Assembly (NCBI RefSeq): GCF_000516985.1
Contig: NW_006917092.1
Location: forward strand, 388,619-452,618
Origin: Pestalotiopsis fici W106-1
Lineage: Eukaryota; Ascomycota; Sordariomycetes; Amphisphaeriales; Sporocadaceae
Reading direction: 5' to 3'
DNA length: 64,000 nucleotides
Shown here: one piece after another, positions 1 through 10,619 of the stretch
Layout: each line of letters starts with the position of its first letter
How positions within the stretch are numbered: the first letter of the stretch is position 1
The notes under the pieces: model-generated
The model's input: only the letters and a program-made list of their open reading frames with translations
Told to the model about the DNA's origin: nothing
The model's database searches: none
Translations under genes and position numbers: made by a program

Positions 1-334
1 TTTTAACACACAAGTCCCGACCGACGAGGAAGCGGGAGAGGGGTGTGTGCCTTGCCCTTTCCAGACGCGGATCCCTGGAAGACGACGCCTACACGCTGTG
101 ATTCGCCCGAGGCCGGTTGTTCCAGCCCACCAGTGGGCATAAATTGCTCCGCATCACATTGGGGCATTTCATGGGGCGAAAATCTAGCTAGCAGCTAAAT
201 TGTCATTCGAGGTTATTGGAATGTTAAAATCGTTTTTCTTATTCAATCACACATCAAAATTGCAGCCAGACAAAATACCGTTCATCAAGTTATCAAATCC
301 AATACACCTATCTTTGTAGTTACGGGTGAGTCCT
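1..334. other. 3' flank of the flavoenzyme gene
   Basis: No reading frame here looks like a gene. It is the downstream flank of the minus-strand flavoenzyme; the neighbouring gene to the left lies outside the window. Confidence 0.5.
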
Positions 335-2417
335 TCAGACCAATCCGACAAATTGCTCTTCCATGGTGGTCCATTTGAAATCCTCTCTGTCGGCCATCTC
401 TATGCCCACCATGTTCCTGATGCTAGTCTCTCCGTCTGACAGCCCATTGTTATCCTGGCCATCCAGAACGACGCGCCACTTCCAAAGGGGCGTGAACTGA
501 TCGACCTTACGCTCGATTTGATTCTTAACGTGCCGGCCCAAGATAGGCAGGAATTTGAAAGCATGTCCTGAACCACCGGTGCAGGTGAACAAGGACTCCG
601 AGTATCCCGGGACGTAGTCGATTACGTAGTCATTGTCGACACTGTCAGTATACCAACACAGCCGACTTTCCTGGAACCCAAACTCGTTCAGCTCGGGGAA
701 GGCCATTTTTAGTTGCTCTTTGATGAGCGCAAGACCGTATATCGGGACAGTCTCGATGGGATTTTCCGTATACTTGGTCCGAGGAGTCGAGATGCGAAGC
801 CCGGGTTCCGTTGGATGGTCTTGAAAGTTGGTGAACTTGCGACCGCGGAACCCGAACTTGATGCGACCTTCTTTCGTGATGGGCATTCCGTACCCTTGGT
901 AGTAGCTTGATCTCCATTCAGTAAGTTACCCTCGACATTGTGGTTCCAGTAGGTAATGATCGCTTACTCTTCACCTTGTCCCTTTCGGAAAGACCAGGAG
1001 GGGAAATTGTCGGGGTGGAACTTTTCATACAAGTCCGTCCTATGCTTGGGTATATCCATGAACATGACTGTACCAGCAGTGGCCTCGACGGTTCGATGAG
1101 CCTCGGGAATGATTGACGATGTCCATGGACCAGCTTGGATGGGGCAATTTTTAGAGTCTGGGTTCCGGGACAGGTACTTTATTCGGCCAGGATAATGCGC
1201 AACATACCAGCAACGATGACCAGATCGGCCAAGTGAGTTCTTCCGTCTTCTGTTTCGATTCCATTGACTGTTCTGTGCTGGTAAGCTTGGTCGATAATGA
1301 GTCTCTTGATCTTTCCTTGAGGATCTCCCAAGATGAACTGGACACCAGCCTGCTCACACAGAAATCGAGCAAAGTTACAAGACTGCGTGCGAGGTTTCCA
1401 GTCAGCGTAGCTCAGAATTATCTTTCAGCATTCCTGCAATGCCGGGCGAATATGGATACCTTGTCTGCCAACATGATCCCAGCTTGGATATCCATGAAGC
1501 CATTCACGTCTCCGTGATTGATCTTGTCCAGCGCATGCAACTTTCTGACCCATTTATCGTCAATATTGCCCAGGCGTGCTTCATCTGCGACATTGTCCTT
1601 TAGAGGAAGTGTCAATTATAAACCAAGAAAACAAGGGAAAAAAATAAGGGAAAGAGTAAAATTATGAGAAAGAGCAAAACCCAAAAAAAAAAAAAGAAGA
1701 GAAAAGGTGAAAAAAAGACAAACAAGTAAAAAAAAAAGAGCAATAAGTAAAAAAAAAAAGAGAAATAGTAAAAAAAAGAGAAATAGTAAAAAAAAAGAGA
1801 AATAGTTAAAAAAAAATGGAGAGAAATTTTAAAAAAGGTAAAAAAGAAAAAAGAAAGAAAAAGTAAAAGGAAATAGAGAGAAAAAGCTTGGTTTCCCGTA
1901 TTATATACCTTGACAAACTGCATTCTGCGAAACTCGGGCGCCGTTCTCTCCATCGTGCATAGACTGGCCTCGTAGTATTCATGAAGCCTCTCTCCCTCGC
2001 TCAAGAAGCACGACCCGGTAATGAGGAGAAGTTCATCCTGGGTATTGATACCGTCAGGGAGTTGATCGGGGCAGCTATTCTTAATCTGCTTATTCCAATC
2101 AAGCCACATATCCCGGGCTTCGATGGCTAGGTTCTGGTAGCTGCATCACAGACATTAAGAACAACATTTCTGACAGTGTATGATTGATGTTTTCGATGTA
2201 CTCACTCGAGCCTATCTCCATATGCCATTCGGAAAACCTTATTGAGGTCGGACGAGGCGCCATCACATCCATCTGCTGGGTTGTAGTAGTTCTTGTCGAA
2301 CTGGCAGCGATCAAAGACAGTCACATCGCCATAGCCACTCCGAGCCAACCAAAGTGCAGTGGTAAGCCCAAAGACACCGCCACCAACAATGATGATCTTG
2401 GAGTCGGAAGTTACCAT
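335..2417 (-). CDS. Fructosyl amino acid oxidase (amadoriase)-type FAD oxidoreductase
   Basis: Probable flavoenzyme of the DAO/sarcosine-oxidase family, closest by motif to fungal amadoriases, which oxidise Amadori products such as fructosyl-lysine to the amine, glucosone and H2O2. I join six exons: 2417-2206, 2140-1909, 1597-1460, 1382-1208, 1133-968 and 905-335. They give one open frame of 497 residues. The N-terminus carries the dinucleotide-binding GGGVFGLTTALWLA, followed by GASSDLNKVFRMAYGD, a hallmark of amadoriases. Late in the protein RLCWYTD holds the Cys expected to bind FAD covalently, and GGSGHAFKFLPILG is the C-terminal flavin-binding loop. Family members are usually about 440 residues, so this one is somewhat long. 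The second intron is 311 nt, far longer than the others, and filled with an A-rich repeat. A Zn2Cys6 regulator is transcribed divergently from about 0.8 kb away. The substrate is inferred from family only; a sarcosine or saccharopine oxidase relative is possible. Confidence 0.85.
1620..1880. repeat. A-rich degenerate tandem repeat inside an intron
   Basis: The plus strand is almost pure purine (T-rich in the transcribed sense). Between about 1740 and 1815 an 18-nt unit, roughly AGAAATAGTAAAAAAAAG, recurs three to four times with length changes in the A runs. It lies wholly within the 311-nt second intron of the flavoenzyme (1908-1598), so coding is undisturbed. Confidence 0.85.
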
Positions 2418-3191
2418 TGTGGATCCAATTGCATAGAGTAACTTGAAGTTGAGGGTATGTGTTGATGTGATGCGTGATCAAGTCCTTGGAGGTACTTCTT
2501 CAAACGGTGCTTGACGGGATATGACTTTTCTTTGATTGTGTTGTGACTTATCGTATTATCTGGTGAGAGACAGATGGCTAATCTTTATATTCCTCACGAT
2601 CTATAGTTGATATGTCTACCTGTCATTGCTTCGTTGCCTTTTGCTACTGGGACAATGCTACCATTGGCCGCTTGGATCCTTCCGGTGCTCTAGTTGATGC
2701 ACCGAGCTCAGCTAGAACCATTGTCCAGTATACTGGCGAGCTACACTATAGGAGTCGGGATCCTCCGAACCATTCTCGAGGCGCTAGTGAAGGATTGAAT
2801 TTGTATACTGAAAAGCCATTTGATGGAGCCTGAGTATCCATTGGGTGGTACATGGTACATCCCGATTATAGGCCACCCTCGGGTCATCAGTGTATCGTAT
2901 TCTATTGGCTGCTCGTATTGTTCCGAATTAGCGTCTTTCCCCGCATACTTCTCACATCTCACGGGCGCAATGTTGACCAGGATCAACAAAGGCGTCACTG
3001 GAACGTTCCGAGAGACTGCAGTCGATAGTCCCCTAACGCAAACCATGGCTACCCCCACAGCTGAGGTGGTGACCCCCAAGCCTGGGCCCGGGCCTTTCTC
3101 CATCTCAGCCATGATCCTTAAGAGAATGGAGTGAGCCGCTCACATCTGGCAACGGCAAGTTTCTAGTTTTCACATTGTCTTGTGGGCCACG
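2418..3191. other. Divergent intergenic region, flavoenzyme / Zn2Cys6 regulator
   Basis: Head-to-head spacer that should hold both promoters. Open frames exist at 2741-3112 (minus) and 2823-3134 (plus), about 100-120 codons each, overlapping on opposite strands. Neither shows a recognisable domain, so I do not call them genes. Confidence 0.5.
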
Positions 3192-5600
3192 ATGCTTCCC
3201 AACGTTCGATCACCAAGAAACCGGGCCGCGAGGGAACCCCAGCGGATCCGCACGGGGCCCCGGATGATGGTTGCTTGCATCAACTGCAAAGAAAGGAAGC
3301 TGAGGGTGAGGGCTACACATCTCCAAGACTAGACGCTGGCTAAGCAATCGATACAGTGCGATAATCAGATCCCAGCATGCGCAAATTGTCAAAGGTTCAA
3401 TTTGAGTATGTCGCTTATAGAAACTGTGGATCTTGGGGTCTTACCATTACCAGATTGTGCTAATCTGCACAAGCTTGCTTGGTGGAGGATCCCATCACCA
3501 AACGACAACAACCGCGGAATTACATCGAAATCTTGGAAAACAGAAATGCCCTACTTGAAGGATTGTTGCAACAAGCTCGTCCAGAATTGACACAAGACCA
3601 ATTGGCGCATACAGATCTCCCGGATTGTGCGATAGAACGGACGCCAGCCCCCAGCTCCTCCTATCTCCAGTCGGAAGTGGAAGCTGCTAGCCAACCAGAC
3701 ACCACCCAGGCCCTCGACGATGATACCATCATCAATGAACTTGCATCCAAGGTCGGGATGCTCGAGATGAATGTTGCAGGTAGAGAGCCTCACTATCTTG
3801 GCTCCTCATCAGCGTTTGCATTCTCGAGGGCGATTGGCTCTTCCCTTCTTCTTCAGGGCTTACAGAAATTACCAGACGGAAACCGACAACAGCCAACGTC
3901 TCGACCCCCTCATGAGGACGATTTCAATTTCCTGCCGTGTCTCTTGCCAGACTATGGAGATGGAATAGCACTAAGCAATGCATACTTTCGCAGCATCCAT
4001 CCTCAATACCCGTTTCTGGACAAGGCGACATTCAAGGTGTGGGAATCAGAAGTACTGAAACCAGATCAAGAATTCTCTAGCCAGAATCCCGATGCATTGT
4101 ATTTTGTCTACATGGTGAGTGAGATATAGCGGTGAGGTGTATTAATCAATGCTGACAAGGCAGGTTTATGCCGTTGGTGCCCTGCTTGTTCCCCGGTTGG
4201 GCTACTCCTCGGAGGTATGATGACTCCTTTGGCGTTTTGCAAAGCTCTGTGCTTACAACACCGGAATAATAGCTACTGTACAAGTCATCCCAGTTATACG
4301 TCGATTTCGTGCTACAGAAAGACAATCTATACTCCATACAAGCCTTGTTGTGTAGTGCAATGTATTCTCTGCGTTCTACAACCGGGCCATCACTATGGTA
4401 GGCATGCCAACGCCGTCTCTTTGTTCTCCTTTCTTTTTTGTCTTCGTTTTCCAGCAGTAGTAATGACATTATATAGGAAACTTTCTGGTCTCGCTTTGCG
4501 GCAATGTATTGAGCTTGGCTATCATCGCAATGCCAAGCGTGTTGGGTCCAGCACAGATCCACTGCAGCTAGAACTGAGAAAGAGAGCTTTTTGGTGTGCT
4601 TTTACGATAGACTGTTCTATGGCCATCACTCTCGGGAGACCTTTGGGGATACCTCACCAGGAGATTGATGTTGAGGTAATTGTTGCTATCGTTGTCCAGC
4701 GGTGAGAGAAACATCTGACCAATTGAATTTTATCAGTATCCTATTGATGTCAACGAATCTTCAGTCACTTCCCAGGGGGTGATAGAATCTCCTCGGAATT
4801 CGTGCAGTGATCCAGCCACCAGCATGTCGGTGGCGATTCATGTTTTCCGGCTACGTCGCCTCTGGGCTGCGATTCACACTTCGCTATTTTCGGATACTGC
4901 ACTAATACAAACACCCCGTCTCTCCTACGATGCTCAAGTGCAAAAGCTTCGCAGTGAACTTGAGTCCTGGCGCAGCTCAGCTCCACCAGTCGCGAATCAA
5001 GATCAGGCCCTTTCACTATTTGGGCAAGAAGACTGGTACGAAGTCAACTACAGCTATTCCCTCTTGCTGCTCCATCGTCGTCAATTGACAAGCAGGAAAA
5101 AGGAGATCCCCAACCAGGTAATCCTCGAATGCTTGCAAGCTGCCGAGAATATTTGCTCCCGTTACCGTCGACAATACGTTGGCGGATCTGTTGGATACAC
5201 ATGGGGCGCTATCCATTTCCTCTTCCTTGCTGGCTTGACCTATCTACACTGCCTCTGGATCTCGCCGGCAGCTCGCGCATCAAGGCGGCATGACACCGTG
5301 AGCAGTACTTGTACAGACTGCACAATGGTCCTGGTAGTCATGGCCGAGCGTTGGGCCGGAGCATCACCTTACCGAGACATTTTTGAAACACTTTCAAAGA
5401 GGACAATGACCATGATGATAAATAGTGATGTGACTCGTTCTGCTGCCGACGGCAGTCTGGGGGGCATGGCGCAGGATCCGTGGGTTTTGACACAGTCGGT
5501 GATGGACTTGTCAACCGATTCCATCGGAACAACTTACGAAATCGAACAAACTTGGTGGGCAGCTATATTTGGTGAATCCACAGCTGATAGTCTTTTCTGA
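3192..5600 (+). CDS. Zn2Cys6 transcription factor with fungal_trans domain
   Basis: Nuclear DNA-binding regulator. The zinc cluster is interrupted twice by introns but reads perfectly when spliced: CINCKERKLRC (exon 1 to exon 2), then six residues, CANC, six residues and a final Cys contributed by exon 3. Junctions are 3305/3357 and 3405/3474, giving C-x2-C-x6-C-x6-C-x2-C-x6-C. The middle homology region (PF04082 type) is spread over several exons: HPQYPFLDKATF near 4000, STTGPSLWKLSGLALRQCIE near 4370-4510, and KRAFWCAFTIDCSMAITLGR near 4580-4640. Introns near 4112-4163, 4214-4272, 4397-4476 and 4675-4735 fit this. The last exon runs to a TGA at 5598-5600. The chosen ATG precedes a basic N-terminus; a later Met just before the cluster is also possible. 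Its divergent position suggests control of the flavoenzyme, which is inference. Confidence 0.85.
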
Positions 5601-7165
5601 TGACGCTAATATAGATAACGACTATTCAAATCAGTGTCAATTGGCGATTGACAGCATTTCTTGTCCTTGCTCCAGGACCAAGAAAAGTAAATGATGTGCG
5701 TGGGCTGACAGTGAATCGTGAAGCCTGAAATGTTGGAGGCTGGATCCTACTTCGACAGGGCTGTTGGATTAATAAGAGTACTGCCTATAAGACATATAGT
5801 CACAATTGGTTGTTGTTTTAGACTACTTGACTGGTGCCATCAAATTTAGATTTAGATTTGTTTTTCGATTCGACTACATCGTAATATTGATTCATCTCCA
5901 CTGGCAACCGCCCAACGGTTTGTCTCAAATCATGCTAGGGGGCTCAGAGTGAATTGACCTTTGCTGGGGCAAGGGTGACGATCAAGGCACGTATGAGACA
6001 TGCCAAAGTTAAATGCACACAATAGCGACACGAAAAATTGATGAATTACTTTCTGATAAGAACTACTTGAAAAGTCGCGCGCAGATTCCCACTTTTCGTA
6101 CTCAATTCAATTGACCTAAACATTAGATGACATTGTGTTCATACGCCAACGTCAGTTTGAAGCCACACTCGATGCCAGTTCGAATATTTGCATCCGCTGA
6201 AGTAGTAAAATCATTTCGTGAGTTTGAATCAACGAATCCACGTCATTTCTTTCCCCCGAAATCACTTGGAGCATTGAATTAATGGAATTCAGCCATATTC
6301 TGATGTCGACGGCGTGTGGGAAGGAGTGTGTATATTGGACACGATGTCGAATCTCGAGATATAAGGCACCAGGAGCAGCGCATATTTCTCTACCACCTAT
6401 GATCATCAATATTAAGTACACCGGGGACTTTAGGTCTTTCCTTCTAAGCCATGTAAAAATCTTGGTTGGGTTTTCGACCTGAGATCCCTGATACGCAGAT
6501 CGACCCGGCAACAGAGCTCTTCCCAAAGACATCGTTACTCCATGTTTGGAGTGTATACTTTGCAGTTGCAGCTCTAAACCCCATTTCCCCTGATTAAGGG
6601 TCGCTTGGTGCCGACATATGAGACGACAGAGTTCCCATCATTGACACCTGTCATATGCGTGTCAGCTTCCACCCCTTCATATGGACTTTGACCCATCCTA
6701 CACAGAGGACGTGGGATATCGGGCACATTTCAAGACATTGTGTCTCTTCCAAATTTCCGTCAACTCCGGTGGTTGTATTTGCCCTTGGTCAGTTCTCAAT
6801 GATCTCTGTTGTTTCTTGTCAGAAGTTGCGTCGTGACGACCAAGGGTTTAGACTGCAGGCTTCGACTCGTTTAAAGAAGTTTCGATGGTAGACATCCGTA
6901 CTAGATGAGTACGGTCAAATGAGTTTCACTAGTCTCAAACAGCCATTGGCAAATCATGAGCCGCCCAAGGTTTACAGGAAACCCTTGCACAGTAGAACTT
7001 TGTGATTTTCAGTCCAATGTTCATTAGGGATACGGATTTCTTGTTGCTTGGATGCCACTTCTGGATTTCTTTTGCTATTTACCCTTGCGCCCGTCCAATA
7101 TTTGCGAACTTTTTCCAAGTCCATAGATCTCTCGCAATTTTTCCCGCAATTTGTCAACTCGAACA
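5601..7165. other. Long intergenic stretch without a supported gene
   Basis: About 1.6 kb. A 126-codon ATG-initiated minus-strand frame at 6532-6152 is the only sizeable one; it contains a hydrophobic patch (SPVYLILMIIGG) but no motif I recognise and no obvious flanking exons, so it is left as unsupported. The rest is AT-rich with scattered stops, and the right end serves as promoter for the next gene. Confidence 0.4.
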
Positions 7166-8167
7166 ATGGAACAGCGCACTGATTCAAAATTTGAAGAGAA
7201 GGATAGAAGGCGACACTACAAGATAAATTTCTCCTATCCACGAACGACTGAGTACGATCAGGATCTTCTATTCAACAACACAGGAGATAACGCACCGAAA
7301 TTGTTTCAGCTAGACGAAACGGACATTTGGCCATCCGAGGCATCGGCATATCATGAGTATCACTACGGCACGCCAGAGATTGAACTTTGGGATAGCCTTT
7401 GGGCAACAGGCGGAGATAGAACAATCATGGAAAGTCCTGGGCCACGGTTCTCATCTCTACTGTCTGTATCCAAATGGCCAGTACCCCCCAACGCCCGGGG
7501 TATGCACGGAAATCCAGAGATACTGAGGACGAGATTGACCACGACCAACCACGCTGATCAGAACTACATTGAATCAATGCAAGCCCCGGTTGGCATGATA
7601 GGCCCTCAACTTGTCCCTTCCTCTTTTCCCCAAGAACCTCATTATCAGCCACGCGGGAAGAGGAAGTCATTTGTCAATATGTTCCCAAGACCACCAGCTC
7701 AGTTCAATGACATGTCAGAGTCAAACCACAAGGCAAAAGGACCAAAGCTACGGAAAAAGCCACCACATCTTACCTCTGTTCCAGGCCCCCGGGTATCAAC
7801 GTCAACCTCCAGTTTCAGAGAATGGTTGCACCACAGACATTCGCCGTTACGAAATATCTCAATCGCCTTGAGCGAGCCCAAGTCCGCCCCTCCACAGATG
7901 GAGCACTTTTCGTCAGCCTTTGATTCAGACTCGGACACTGAAGATGGCAAGCGCCGTAAATCAAAAAGTCGAAGACGCCACAGTCTACATCACAAAAGAA
8001 GCTTCAAAGCATCCGATGTTGAACGAATGGTTTTGAGCGTCAATGCAAAAGAGAATGGTAGTTCTCAGCAAAGTAACAGTTCAAATGGTATCAAGGAAGG
8101 CCCATTTCGTCGGACGTGGTCGAGATTTATTCCAAAAGTCTTTACAAGCAAGTCTCAACGATCATAG
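7166..8167 (+). CDS. Hypothetical basic serine-rich protein, SDSDTE-box paralogue A
   Basis: Single-exon frame of 333 residues starting at the ATG at 7166. I do not recognise a family. The N-terminal half is polar and acidic with a short PEIELWDSLWA segment; the middle is rich in Ser, Pro and Arg. Near residues 245-260 is an acidic box, HFSSAFDSDSDTEDG, followed at once by a strongly basic run (KRRKSKSRRRHS), which together look like a casein kinase 2 site beside a nuclear localisation signal. No signal peptide or membrane segment is visible. The gene at 9384-10619 has the same box, HITSVFESDSDTENG, at a similar relative place, also followed by basic sequence, and a matching YLKIWETFSG segment upstream, so the two look like diverged tandem paralogues. 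Coding confidence rests on the unbroken length, sensible composition and this conservation. Confidence 0.7.
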   Translation: MEQRTDSKFEEKDRRRHYKINFSYPRTTEYDQDLLFNNTGDNAPKLFQLDETDIWPSEASAYHEYHYGTPEIELWDSLWATGGDRTIMESPGPRFSSLLSVSKWPVPPNARGMHGNPEILRTRLTTTNHADQNYIESMQAPVGMIGPQLVPSSFPQEPHYQPRGKRKSFVNMFPRPPAQFNDMSESNHKAKGPKLRKKPPHLTSVPGPRVSTSTSSFREWLHHRHSPLRNISIALSEPKSAPPQMEHFSSAFDSDSDTEDGKRRKSKSRRRHSLHHKRSFKASDVERMVLSVNAKENGSSQQSNSSNGIKEGPFRRTWSRFIPKVFTSKSQRS

Positions 8168-9383
8168 GGCCAGACCCAGACATCGCGTATGTGGCTATAT
8201 AGCAATTTGAATGAAAATGGTTCAGAGCATGTGCGCGCTTGGTTCTCTCTTGTACGACCTGCCACCCCCAACTCATCTGGAGTGTTCCAAGGATCCAGTA
8301 GAGGAAGAATTATTATCATGGAGATCCAGAGAGTCGGGCTGTTGATTTGAATAAAAACCACAATGAGTCTTCTGTATAATTCAACTGAAAAATCAACCTG
8401 CCTCACCCGCGTTGGCTGTTGTAGCACTACTACCAAGTCTCCCTCGAGAGGTCTGTATACAGCTGCACACTCTCATCCCAAATACCAACATGGCACACGA
8501 TTCTAATTCCTCAGAGTCAAGGGCAGTTTACAGATACTCGGTAAGATTTCGACAAGATTGAAAAAAGGACAGATCAGAGAGGTAAATGTTTCAAGACAAC
8601 ATTTACCCCTAGAACCGTTGAAACAATGCAATCACTTTAACGCAGTGTGTCAGACTGACATAAATTGAGCCCCTTTTGGGTATATTACATAGCTTTCTAC
8701 CACCTGTTCTCTTTAATATCTAGCTCTACAGGAATTCTTGGGTTTGTGGCTTGCGAGGCTTATAGCTCATAAAACGTGTTTCGCCCCCATCTACACTCAA
8801 TGTAATAGGCACCTGAAAATGAAACATTGAAACTAGACCGCAGTGATATGGAGTTTCTAGCTGAAAGCTATCCATCCTTGGGTGAGCCGTTGCCTTTACT
8901 TTATCTACACAAATACGATCAACCTACAACAAAATTGGAGGAACATGAAATTGGATGGCTGAGCCACGATCAAGCAGTGGATGTTTCACTGCTTTCACGA
9001 CCAACAAGAGTAAGAACTCCATACACGTGTGGACGTATGCCTCGCCATACATTGCATACCCTTGCTGGCTCAAAATCCCTGGACCCAAGACTCCTTCTAA
9101 ACGTGCAAATCGCGTCGCAGATACTGAGACACAGCTTTGAGGCAATTGAATCATCGGAAGCCAGGATGTAAGTTAGATATCTTACTTGACCTCAACTCCA
9201 CGCCCGTCAGACCTCCTTTTTTGGCCAGTGTGTCCTCTCCAATCTGCGCTATTTTATATAATTACCGAGTGAGCGATTCAGACTTGGTAGGAGTGGACCC
9301 AGACATTCTTCTCATCCCAATTTTGTATCTTCACGTGAATATCCACGAGTCACTTTCTTACACAACTTTCATTGTGCCTCAGG
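8168..9383. other. Intergenic region between the two SDSDTE-box genes
   Basis: Contains an ATG frame at 8851-9172 (107 codons, MEFLAESYPSLGE start) with no recognisable domain. It could splice onto the next gene: a GTAAGT at 9170 and a CAG ending at 9382 would join ARM to MVYTD in frame, with a 213-nt intron. Against this, TATATAAT at about 9255-9262 lies some 125 nt before the ATG at 9384 and looks like that gene's own promoter. I leave the upstream frame unassigned. Confidence 0.4.
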
Positions 9384-10619
9384 ATGGTGTACACGGATAC
9401 AAGCACCAATCACTATGAGGCGGTGGACGGTGACCTACTTCCAAGACCACTTGCTGTCAAAAGCAAACAAGACCCGACCTTCACACCGCAGTTTGACTTT
9501 GTGAATCTCATACCGGGAATAGCGTATTGCCACGACAATGATGAATCGAGACCATCTTCTCGCGACAGCGTGACAACCGAGCTTTGGGAAGACGACGTCC
9601 AGCAAACACAAACGAACGATGCACGGGTGCGTCGAAGGCAGAAGTTGGAGGGGACTCATGAATATTTGAAGATTTGGGAAACCTTTTCCGGAGTTCACCA
9701 AGCAGAATGGGACACTATAGACCCCAATACTGAACTCTTCGAAGAACCATTTACATCGAACCATGATGTGCCAGCGTTGACCCTGGGGCCTGTACAGCCA
9801 ATGCCCACCATCGAAGGACTTGCCAAAGATCTCGAGTTGACGATGGAGTGTCCTAGTGAAGCTATTCACAAGAGTCATGGACGGGGAAAGCCAAGTCAAT
9901 ATACCATATTCCCCAAACAGCCAACGTCTACACATATGGCACCGCCAACAAAATCTACCGTCGCACCTCAAACTTTTCCAGATCCACCAGATTTGCCACC
10001 ACGGCGTCTGAATGGGAGAACCAAATCTTACCCCAACATCGCATCAAAACTAATGGTCACCGACGTCCCGCCAGTCACACCACTATCAATCGCCGCCACA
10101 TCACTTGAGACATGGGAACAACCTAGGACTCCTCCAGTCCCTAAACGACGCTCACTGTTGCCACTGGGAGGGTCAAAGTCAAATTCCGAAATGAGAAGAG
10201 CAGCTCGGCAACAACGCGCTTCCTACTGTCCTCCCACAACGATGGCACGCACAGCATCGAGGTCGGAGCATACTCTACCGCTGCCGTTGGAGGTGGACCA
10301 CATCACTTCCGTCTTTGAGTCCGACTCGGACACGGAGAATGGGGACTACCAGAGCATGTTCCAAAATCACATGCGCAAATTGCGCACCAAGATGGCGCGC
10401 AGGAAGAGCCACTATGGAGAAGAAGACACCAAAAAGGACAGGAGCAGTTATGGTAGTGAGAATACTGTGCCGGTTCTCAAGTTTAGCGTGGCGAACGTGG
10501 CCGCGGATAAATCCGCGTTCAAACGCAAACGCAGCAGTCTTGATTTCGAGGACTTGTGGTATAAAAGCAAAAGAAGAATAACAAGTATAATAGTGTTGTA
10601 TAAAAGATCAGAAAGGTAG
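9384..10619 (+). CDS. Hypothetical SDSDTE-box protein, paralogue B
   Basis: Frame of 411 residues from the ATG at 9384. Family unknown. Visible features are a proline-rich middle (PDPPDLPPRR, TPPVPKRR), which looks like SH3-type ligand sequence, several Ser/Arg stretches, and near residues 315-330 the box HITSVFESDSDTENG. The box is followed by a basic helix-like segment (MRKLRTKMARRKS). The C-terminus is again basic (FKRKRSS, YKSKRRITS). The box, its basic follow-on and an aromatic YLKIWETF segment match the gene at 7166-8167, pointing to tandem duplication followed by strong divergence. No signal peptide or transmembrane helix is apparent. A nuclear or cytoskeletal scaffold would fit the composition, but that is speculation. 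An additional upstream exon at 8851-9169 is possible. Confidence 0.7.
   Translation: MVYTDTSTNHYEAVDGDLLPRPLAVKSKQDPTFTPQFDFVNLIPGIAYCHDNDESRPSSRDSVTTELWEDDVQQTQTNDARVRRRQKLEGTHEYLKIWETFSGVHQAEWDTIDPNTELFEEPFTSNHDVPALTLGPVQPMPTIEGLAKDLELTMECPSEAIHKSHGRGKPSQYTIFPKQPTSTHMAPPTKSTVAPQTFPDPPDLPPRRLNGRTKSYPNIASKLMVTDVPPVTPLSIAATSLETWEQPRTPPVPKRRSLLPLGGSKSNSEMRRAARQQRASYCPPTTMARTASRSEHTLPLPLEVDHITSVFESDSDTENGDYQSMFQNHMRKLRTKMARRKSHYGEEDTKKDRSSYGSENTVPVLKFSVANVAADKSAFKRKRSSLDFEDLWYKSKRRITSIIVLYKRSER

Noticed and set aside
1620..1880. Poly-A tail of a retroposed sequence
   Set aside because: No target-site duplication or retroelement sequence lies beside it; the tract sits cleanly inside a GT-AG intron.
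2741..3134. Two opposite frames of about 100-120 codons
   Set aside because: They overlap on opposite strands, have no domain, and lie in a divergent promoter.
6152..6532. 126-codon minus-strand frame
   Set aside because: No homology I recognise, no flanking exons and no conserved motif.
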